23,916 nt of DNA from Plakobranchus ocellatus. Lineage: Eukaryota > Mollusca > Gastropoda > Plakobranchidae. The notes beneath the pieces are model-generated. The model saw only the letters and a list, made by a program, of their open reading frames with translations. It had not been told where the DNA came from and searched no databases. A program made the position numbers and the translations under genes. Every line of letters begins with the position of its first letter. Position 1 is the stretch's first letter. The stretch spans positions 412,039 to 435,954 of the forward strand of contig BLXT01004106.1 of the NCBI GenBank assembly GCA_019648995.1. Direction: 5' to 3'. Positions 22,901 to 23,916 of the stretch are shown here, piece after piece.

Positions 22901-23523
22901 AAAAAAGCAATTTACAATGAAAAACCATAGTACTTTGAAGTCTTTTGCTTTAAATTCTTGTTTGCTATATCCAACTTATTAGGACTGGTCTCAAGATCTA
23001 ATTAGAATTCATCATAGAGAAGATGGTTTTTTAGCCTGGTAGGACCATGTTTCCCATCCATAAAATTCTGTTCAAAGAAAGCTTTTATTATCAGGAAATT
23101 ATCAGGTAGCACAGGAATTCTCTCTATTTGTGGACATATATTAATTGCCTTGAGTATTACTACAGGCAGAGTAGAGGTAGAGGTAGACAGAAAATATTGA
23201 AAGTCTTAACTCATGCGAAATAGGTAGTCTGTTGAAATTTTTTCTATTATGGCATACTTGAGTAAGAATTTAAGTGCTTATCTGCCTTATGAATTGCTTC
23301 TTAAATGATAGAATAATGTCTCTGTGATTATCTCTTTGGCTAAGAACTAAATGCATAATATCTCACCATCACACAAGCTTGAGTTAATCTTGCAGAGGGA
23401 ATTCATCAAGCGGTCAGTAGTGGCCATCATGTGCTTGGCTACTGGTTGTGTACACAAATGTCTTACTCCATCAGAGCAGCATTTGTCTTTTCCAAGACAG
23501 TCCACATCAGAAGTGCATGAAGA
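1673..23523 (-). CDS. Multidomain Kunitz/WAP/thyroglobulin-1/lustrin-type protein gene (18 exons, 5' incomplete)
   Basis: Gene-level entry; the exons are listed separately. Joining 23367..23523, 22484..22755, 21491..21668, 19584..19736, 18614..18814, 17033..17176, 15617..15751, 14386..14562, 13648..13791, 12223..12328, 11103..11230, 10715..10780, 9029..9181, 8250..8441, 7206..7370, 4683..4708, 3366..3462 and 1673..1854 on the minus strand gives 2676 nt, that is 891 codons and a TGA stop. All 17 introns have GT..AG borders. Phases are 1,0,1,1,1,1,1,1,1,2,1,1,1,1,1,0,1. The product carries three Kunitz domains, three WAP domains (one partial), two lustrin-type modules, two complete Tg1 domains, a third Tg1 split over distant exons, one EGF-like domain and two cysteine-rich modules. 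These families are extracellular and many members inhibit serine or cysteine proteases; papilins and related matrix proteins are the closest general analogy. The start codon and signal peptide lie beyond the right edge. The exact gene identity is not recognised. Confidence 0.9.
1855..3365. other. Intron between exons 17 and 18
   Basis: AT-rich with A-runs (1870..1898, 2671..2687) and no exon-like block with splice sites on the minus strand. Short open frames here show no domain or cysteine pattern. I see no recognisable mobile element. Confidence 0.7.
3366..3462 (-). CDS. Exon 17: remainder of six-cysteine module
   Basis: A 97-nt exon (acceptor TTTCTCTCAG, donor AAAG|GTAAAA), phase 0 in and 1 out. 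With the microexon it gives VDPCMNISCPAGEMC followed by KDC, HGC and AVC, spacing C-x4-C-x5-C-x7-C-x6-C-x5-C. The start (PCxNxxCPAGxxC) resembles follistatin-N-type or antistasin-like cysteine-rich segments, but the later spacing fits neither clearly. The six cysteines are an even, self-contained set. Phase 1 entry would meet a TGA, supporting the phase 0 reading. Confidence 0.8.
3463..4682. other. Intron between microexon and exon 17
   Basis: About 1.2 kb, AT-rich. The stretch 3600..3720 is richer in G+C than its surroundings and may be an old interspersed repeat, but I cannot name it. A tRNA-like promoter pair at 4273..4323 is listed separately. Confidence 0.65.
4273..4323 (+). repeat. Possible tRNA-derived SINE head
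   Basis: TAGCCCATGCAG at 4273..4284 resembles a pol III A box, and GGTTTGACCC at 4314..4323 resembles a B box, 29 bases apart as in tRNA genes. Each has about three mismatches to consensus, and no folded tRNA or clear element end is visible, so it is at best a decayed SINE. Confidence 0.25.
4683..4708 (-). CDS. Exon 16: 26-nt microexon
   Basis: Bounded by TTTTTCAG and ATG|GTGAGT. It enters in phase 1 and leaves in phase 0, exactly what is needed between 7206..7370 (out in phase 1) and 3366..3462 (readable only from phase 0). Its first two bases GT complete the last Kunitz cysteine codon, and the rest encodes NKAVDPCM, opening a new cysteine-rich module. No other exon that repairs the phase was seen between the neighbours. 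Confidence 0.78.
5223..5257. repeat. Perfect-arm hairpin
   Basis: CCATTTTGGC at 5223..5232 and GCCAAAATGG at 5248..5257 are exact inverted copies. Inside them AGAT and ATCT also pair around a T6 loop, with one A bulged. It could be the core of a small foldback element; nothing indicates a terminator role. Confidence 0.6.
5452..5690 (-). pseudogene. Probable decayed pogo/Tigger- or jerky-like DDE transposase fragment
   Basis: One minus-strand frame reads YAPPPKYMYC, then KRDGKKVVLVTMLASGN, then a GHMLN stretch. This resembles the DDE-domain segment of Tigger/jerky-type transposases, where a PPK motif, an ERG-like turn, a V/T-rich strand, an ASGN turn, a PP-hydrophobic strand and HML follow in that order. 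The fragment has no start, no neighbouring transposase regions in frame and no visible terminal repeats, so it would be a dead intronic remnant. Recognition is from memory of the family's motif order, not a search. Confidence 0.4.
6018..6250. repeat. Degenerate tandem repeat around TTTTGG..AGAAGTAACAA
   Basis: About five imperfect units of 35 to 55 bp share the theme ATTTTGGNCANAGAAGTAACAA followed by a looser AT-rich part (cores near 6028, 6080, 6130, 6185 and 6218). Copies are strongly diverged. Confidence 0.5.
7206..7370 (-). CDS. Exon 15: Kunitz domain 3, canonical, P1 Arg
   Basis: A phase 1-1 exon of 165 nt with acceptor CTTTTTCCTCAG. Spacing is that of a textbook Kunitz domain (8, 15, 7, 12, 3): DCQLAPMTGPCRGYFPKW, then GTCDMFVWGMC, NKNRF and AECYNT. 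The residue after cysteine 2 is Arg, typical of trypsin- or plasmin-type inhibitors. The donor is ACAT|GTAAGA, so the exon ends with the T of the last cysteine codon. The codon also reads TGT through the intron start, but splicing to 4683..4708 restores it. Of the three Kunitz domains this is the likeliest active serine-protease inhibitor. Confidence 0.93.
7371..8249. other. Intron between exons 14 and 15
   Basis: I looked here for a Tg1 second half (CWCV, QC) to complete exon 14 and found none on the minus strand. The plus strand has a GA-rich run at 7378..7398, which is the polypyrimidine tract of the Kunitz exon acceptor. Otherwise plain AT-rich sequence. Confidence 0.7.
8250..8441 (-). 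CDS. Exon 14: Tg1-like first half with acidic insert
   Basis: A 192-nt phase 1-1 exon, acceptor TTTTGTTCAG and donor CCAG|GTGGGT. It starts GLSQCEAEQKQAATVVQERH, resembling the first cysteine and helix of a Tg1 domain, then has a strongly acidic run (DNDMDDDWYDDDMMDDE) and ends TYERLRVILPG. It has only one cysteine and is followed by a Kunitz exon, so it cannot form a Tg1 domain alone. Its missing second half is found three exons later at 1673..1854, in matching phase. The acidic run may bind calcium or basic partners (inference only). Confidence 0.82.
8442..9028. other. Intron between exons 13 and 14
   Basis: AT-rich, with A-runs and a short CACACA stretch near 8680..8698. No coding block or element recognised. 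Confidence 0.7.
9029..9181 (-). CDS. Exon 13: 9-cysteine module with NPCGGC motif
   Basis: A phase 1-1 exon of 153 nt, acceptor TTTCAG and donor GAAG|GTACAA. It encodes VCPNGEKAYCCPQYLC, DKPCGAY, then ATCRINPCGGCSAEYMFDG and a final Cys. Nine cysteines is an odd number. I do not recognise a named domain with certainty. The CRxNPCGGC segment followed by an aromatic/acidic stretch and a closing Cys is familiar from cysteine-rich parts of invertebrate extracellular Kunitz or WAP proteins, but I cannot name the family. Its first part (CPxG...CC) faintly recalls the end of a lustrin module. Confidence 0.85.
9182..10714. other. Intron between exons 12 and 13, with degenerate repeat blocks
   Basis: About 1.5 kb. 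Blocks at 9481..9610 and 10320..10540 share a theme close to ACTGCTTATAGCAGAGGGAG followed by a GGCTGCT-like part. They are slightly richer in G+C than the remainder, suggesting one diverged repeat family. Between them, GGCCAC and GTGGCC form a six-bp hairpin at 10258..10274. No exon-like block seen. Confidence 0.5.
10715..10780 (-). CDS. Exon 12: 22-residue linker
   Basis: A 66-nt phase 1-1 exon with a clear polypyrimidine acceptor (TTTCTTTAACAG) and strong donor GATG|GTAAGT. It encodes TEFDIVRADQLKVDPATVEL, with no cysteine and no recognisable domain. It connects the Tg1 domain to the 9-Cys module, probably as an exposed linker. Because it is short it rests on splice sites, phase and frame alone; it could be optionally spliced, since leaving it out keeps the frame. 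Confidence 0.72.
10781..11102. other. Intron between exons 11 and 12
   Basis: Short AT-rich intron of 322 bp; nothing beyond the splice sites is visible. Confidence 0.75.
11103..11230 (-). CDS. Exon 11: second part of Tg1 domain 2 with canonical CWCV
   Basis: A 128-nt exon, acceptor TTTTACCAG in phase 2 and donor T|GTAAGG in phase 1. It encodes CTADGYWASEQC, then LCWCVTPMGHFVSDT and a final Cys in GPASC: the QC, CWCV, G and terminal C landmarks of thyroglobulin type-1 repeats. Joined to the previous exon it makes a Tg1 domain with seven cysteines, one more than the family norm. No stop interrupts the frame. Confidence 0.9.
11231..12222. other. Intron between exons 10 and 11, containing an assembly gap
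   Basis: AT-rich intron with 86 N at 11596..11681. A 41-bp sequence directly left of the gap (11555..11595) recurs exactly at 11755..11795. No other element recognised; an exon hidden in the gap is not required, because the flanking exons join in phase. Confidence 0.75.
11555..11795. repeat. 41-bp exact direct repeat flanking the sequence gap
   Basis: The sequence starting AAAATACTTTTAAAGGGATT is present at 11555..11595, ending exactly at the gap, and at 11755..11795. Offset is 200 bp including the 86 N. This suggests an unresolved tandem duplication, allelic difference or a misjoined contig end. Confidence 0.9.
12223..12328 (-). CDS. Exon 10: first part of Tg1 domain 2
   Basis: A 106-nt exon entering in phase 1 (TTCTGCAG acceptor) and leaving in phase 2 (CCCGA|GTATGT donor). 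It encodes TDCFQRREAARKRQN, the typical first cysteine and basic helix of a Tg1 domain, then a short Ser-rich loop with an extra cysteine (SSCKPVDIP). The phase-2 border lies directly before the second Tg1 cysteine, which the next exon supplies. The exon is recognisable mainly because it joins in frame to the unmistakable Tg1 second half at 11103..11230. Confidence 0.82.
12329..13647. other. Intron between exons 9 and 10
   Basis: About 1.3 kb, AT-rich with several long A- or T-runs (12577..12597, 13049..13072, 13212..13228). No exon pattern or recognisable element on either strand. Confidence 0.7.
13648..13791 (-). CDS. Exon 9: WAP domain 3 with a ninth cysteine
   Basis: A phase 1-1 exon of 144 nt, acceptor CTATCAG and donor GAAG|GTGAGA. 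It contains a complete WAP core: QCPAV, then C-x3-C-x5-C-x4-CC-x3-C-x3-C (ending AHVC). An additional cysteine precedes the core in GRCKEGQCP. It follows the last Kunitz cysteine by only five residues (CNGEGRC), so it lies close to the spare cysteine of the preceding Kunitz domain. The exon closes the second lustrin-Kunitz-WAP triplet. Confidence 0.9.
13792..14385. other. Intron between exons 8 and 9
   Basis: Contains the GA microsatellite listed separately; the rest is AT-rich with no recognisable content. Confidence 0.7.
13896..13971. repeat. (GA)n microsatellite
   Basis: A run of about 30 uninterrupted GA dinucleotides at roughly 13910..13971, preceded by imperfect GAAAGA units. On the transcribed strand this is a long (TC)n tract. 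Likely length-polymorphic. Confidence 0.95.
14386..14562 (-). CDS. Exon 8: Kunitz domain 2, P1 Phe, with a seventh cysteine
   Basis: A phase 1-1 exon of 177 nt with a pyrimidine-rich TTTTCCAG acceptor and GAAG|GTACCC donor. The Kunitz spacing from cysteine 2 onward is canonical (15, 7, 12 and 3 residues). The residue after cysteine 2 is Phe (SNCFGLIPRYFYN), which in this family would suggest chymotrypsin-like specificity, although the normal Gly two or three residues before that cysteine is absent. A seventh cysteine directly follows cysteine 5 (EECCGAC). Only six are used in the Kunitz fold, so this one must pair elsewhere or stay free. Confidence 0.9.
14563..15616. other. Intron between exons 7 and 8
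   Basis: An open minus-strand frame at 14557..14925 is a hydrophobic, Phe/Cys/Leu-rich translation of the T-rich intron end and has no domain. Otherwise plain AT-rich sequence. Confidence 0.7.
15617..15751 (-). CDS. Exon 7: lustrin-type cysteine-rich module (second copy)
   Basis: A phase 1-1 exon of 135 nt, acceptor TTACTCAG and strong donor A|GTAAGT. It encodes TCPYGQPQGTC, then KPCPDGHMC and a terminal VCC, giving six cysteines in the same pattern as the module at 19584..19736 but shorter. The CPxGxP start and CPxGxxC...CC end fit the lustrin cysteine-rich repeat. It opens the second lustrin-Kunitz-WAP triplet. Confidence 0.86.
15752..17032. other. Intron between exons 6 and 7
   Basis: AT-rich. 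A small degenerate repeat occurs at 16550..16662 with three copies of a ~40-bp unit containing CTTATTTG and AAAACAGTATCCCTAATG. No exon-like block. Confidence 0.65.
16550..16662. repeat. Three-copy degenerate tandem repeat
   Basis: Units start near 16550, 16586 and 16622 and share CTTATTTGNACAAAACAGTA followed by a CCTAATG-like end. The third is longer by about ten bases. A small local duplication. Confidence 0.6.
17033..17176 (-). CDS. Exon 6: WAP domain 2, complete
   Basis: A phase 1-1 exon of 144 nt, acceptor CTTTAG and donor CTGG|GTAAGA. It encodes a full WAP domain with eight cysteines in the usual order: SCPNTPF, then C-x3-C-x5-C-x5-CC-x3-C-x3-C ending GRRC. WAP domains are four-disulfide cores, several of which inhibit elastase-like or other serine proteases. 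The exon has the same length and phases as the WAP exon at 13648..13791 and closes the first lustrin-Kunitz-WAP triplet. Confidence 0.9.
17177..18613. other. Intron between exons 5 and 6
   Basis: AT-rich and without exon-like blocks. Short open frames on both strands (for example 17343..17531 and 17553..17768) are unrelated to any domain. A ~20-bp minisatellite at 18190..18350 is listed separately. Confidence 0.65.
18190..18350. repeat. ~20-bp minisatellite
   Basis: About eight near-perfect copies of AGAGAAACAATTTGAGCAAT, with variants ending GTAAG or CTAT. Low divergence between copies suggests recent expansion. Confidence 0.93.
18614..18814 (-). CDS. Exon 5: Kunitz domain 1 with enlarged first loop, P1 Ser
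   Basis: A phase 1-1 exon of 201 nt (TTTTAG acceptor, AAAG|GTAAGC donor) holding one complete Kunitz/BPTI domain. The second half is canonical: VEFMFKGCGGNKNRF, then C-x12-C-x3-C. The first half is unusual. There are nine residues, not eight, between cysteines 1 and 2, and nineteen, not fifteen, between cysteines 2 and 3, with the segment GMDCSPDMRRGRP. The residue after cysteine 2, which is P1 in inhibitory Kunitz domains, is Ser rather than Lys or Arg. It is therefore unlikely to be a standard trypsin inhibitor; the RRGR cluster might shift the reactive site or be a basic binding patch (inference). Confidence 0.9.
18815..19583. other. Intron between exons 4 and 5
   Basis: Mostly AT-rich. 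The segment 18950..19090 has a more balanced base composition than its flanks and could be an old interspersed repeat; I cannot assign it. Confidence 0.6.
19584..19736 (-). CDS. Exon 4: lustrin-type cysteine-rich module (first copy)
   Basis: A phase 1-1 exon of 153 nt, acceptor CTGCAG and donor AAAG|GTTAGT. It encodes one 51-residue module with exactly six cysteines: MCPVGYPL, a KCG, DRCPKGYEC and a terminal CC. The layout CPxGxPL...CG...CPxGYxC...CC is that of the lustrin cysteine-rich repeat, a small disulfide module found in nacre lustrins and many multidomain Kunitz proteins. Its role is not well defined and is probably structural. It opens the first lustrin-Kunitz-WAP triplet. Confidence 0.85.
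19737..21490. other. Intron between exons 3 and 4
   Basis: About 1.75 kb. A short acidic minus-strand frame near 20870..20980 (MDLRFDHLFPDLDDQD) might be a decayed coding remnant, but I cannot link it to a family. The rest is AT-rich without recognisable elements. Confidence 0.6.
21491..21668 (-). CDS. Exon 3: second part of Tg1 domain with CYCV core
   Basis: The exon begins after ACAAAG in phase 0 and ends G|GTGAGT in phase 1 (178 nt). It encodes the Tg1 signature: VECTPDGNFEPMQC, then CYCVDHNGTELIGT, then a final Cys near DGKPNC. With Cys 98 of the previous exon this gives the six cysteines of the family. The normal core is CWCV; here the Trp is Tyr, a conservative change. Some Tg1 domains inhibit papain-like cysteine or aspartic proteases and others only mediate binding, so activity cannot be inferred. 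The acceptor might instead be three or six bases further in, since GAG repeats, but the first AG fits best. Confidence 0.88.
21669..22483. other. Intron between exons 2 and 3
   Basis: A- and GA-rich on the plus strand (pyrimidine-rich in the transcript) between about 21730 and 22010. Open frames here are Phe/Leu/Ser-rich translations of that tract, not genes. Confidence 0.7.
22484..22755 (-). CDS. Exon 2: rest of EGF-like domain and first part of a Tg1 domain
   Basis: The acceptor is TTTCTCAG (phase 1) and the donor AGG|GTAGGT (phase 0); length 272 nt. Residues 55 to 83 contain Cys 55, 71, 73 and 83. With Cys 44 and 51 of the previous exon they make an EGF-like pattern (C-x6-C-x3-C-x15-C-x-C-x9-C), with the CxC and a YGPFC ending typical of EGF repeats; the third spacing is longer than usual. 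Cys 98 (DTVCRMKHVART) then looks like the first cysteine of a thyroglobulin type-1 domain, followed by a helical, Met- and acid-rich stretch of about 45 residues. That first loop is longer than in most Tg1 domains. The assignment rests on the five matching cysteines of the next exon. Confidence 0.82.
22756..23366. other. Intron between exons 1 and 2 of the window
   Basis: AT-rich, unremarkable; I see nothing in it beyond the splice sites. Confidence 0.7.
23367..23523 (-). CDS. Exon 1 in window: C-terminal part of a WAP domain and start of an EGF-like domain
   Basis: The exon runs from a TTAG acceptor (phase 0; an in-frame TAG lies just before it) to a G|GTGAG donor in phase 1. Residues 1 to 24 carry the end of a WAP (four-disulfide core) domain with Cys at 3, 9, 15, 16 and 24, including the typical CC pair. 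The usual Cys seven of WAP, four residues after CC, is Val here, so one disulfide should be missing. The first WAP cysteines must come from an exon further right. After a Met-rich linker, Cys 44 and 51 begin the six-Cys module completed by the next exon. WAP domains often inhibit serine proteases, but this degenerate one may be only structural. Confidence 0.82.
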
Positions 23524-23916
23524 CTAATGCACATGTACGAAAATAAGGATGATAAACAAATAAATTATTTTCTTTTGTTTGTCAAATCTTTACTTCTGAA
23601 AAGTCTCCAGTCAGAGAAAAAATACTAGCAGAAATAAGTAGTTCCCTATTTTAAAGTAAAGAAGGATCAATATAGGCACCACAAGATTGCTATTTCTTTA
23701 GAAGCTAATTAAAAAAAAAATTTGTTAAAATTTTTTTGTTTGATGCGTATTAATATAGATTTTAGCTTTAATTTCAAATAATCACTTCAATTTGACTTAG
23801 TTTTGAAGGGTTTAAGGTGTAATAAGACAAAAAAGAGTTGCTGGACAAGGGGCTGTTGAAATATAATCTTACACCTTTTTTGGGACTTTTTTAACCCCCC
23901 CCCCCATCTTCTTACA
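23524..23916. other. Upstream intron reaching the window edge
   Basis: No exon is visible. It includes a run of 11 C at 23895..23905. The minus strand begins T|GTAAGAAG at the right edge, a good donor whose exon would end at 23916; spliced in phase 0 it could feed the exon at 23367..23523. Confidence 0.45.

Overview
The window is eukaryotic, AT-rich genomic DNA (roughly one third G+C by eye) with one short assembly gap of 86 N. Almost everything recognisable belongs to one gene on the minus strand: at least 18 short exons (26 to 272 nt, plus a last one of up to 182 nt) separated by AT-rich introns of about 0.3 to 2.5 kb with GT..AG borders. No plus-strand gene, RNA gene, operon or CRISPR array is supported. 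The domain set (Kunitz, WAP, thyroglobulin type-1 (Tg1), lustrin-type cysteine-rich, EGF-like) and the genome texture point to an invertebrate animal. A lophotrochozoan such as a mollusc is my best guess, but it is a guess.

Joined from right to left, the exons keep one open frame of 891 codons plus a stop, with every splice phase matching. The gene is 5'-incomplete: the first exon seen starts inside a WAP domain, so no start codon or signal peptide is visible. Order of modules: partial WAP (23367..23523), EGF-like plus Tg1 (22484..22755 and 21491..21668), then two successive lustrin-Kunitz-WAP triplets (19584..19736, 18614..18814, 17033..17176; then 15617..15751, 14386..14562, 13648..13791), Tg1 (12223..12328 and 11103..11230), a short linker (10715..10780), a 9-Cys module with NPCGGC (9029..9181), a Tg1-like first half with an acidic insert (8250..8441), Kunitz (7206..7370), a 26-nt microexon (4683..4708), a 6-Cys module (3366..3462), and the second half of a Tg1 domain ending in a stop (1673..1854). 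Most introns are phase 1, as expected for a protein built by exon shuffling. The likely product is a secreted or extracellular-matrix protein that inhibits proteases (papilin-like in style). Function is inferred from domain families only.

Most notable: the Tg1 first half at 8250..8441 and the Tg1 second half at 1673..1854 each lack the other part. The three exons between them form a phase 1-1 cassette with a self-contained 12 cysteines. The sequence therefore looks like a Tg1 domain with a Kunitz-containing cassette inserted in its first loop, or one whose cassette is optionally spliced. Other points are the duplicated three-exon inhibitor cassette, a microexon that completes the last Kunitz cysteine, unpaired extra cysteines in neighbouring domains, and two alternative 3' ends.

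The introns hold simple and tandem repeats (a ~29-bp array at 390..722, a ~20-bp array at 18190..18350, a GA microsatellite at 13896..13971), degenerate repeat families, one probable decayed DDE transposase fragment, and a 41-bp direct repeat flanking the assembly gap. Nothing else in the introns was recognisable.
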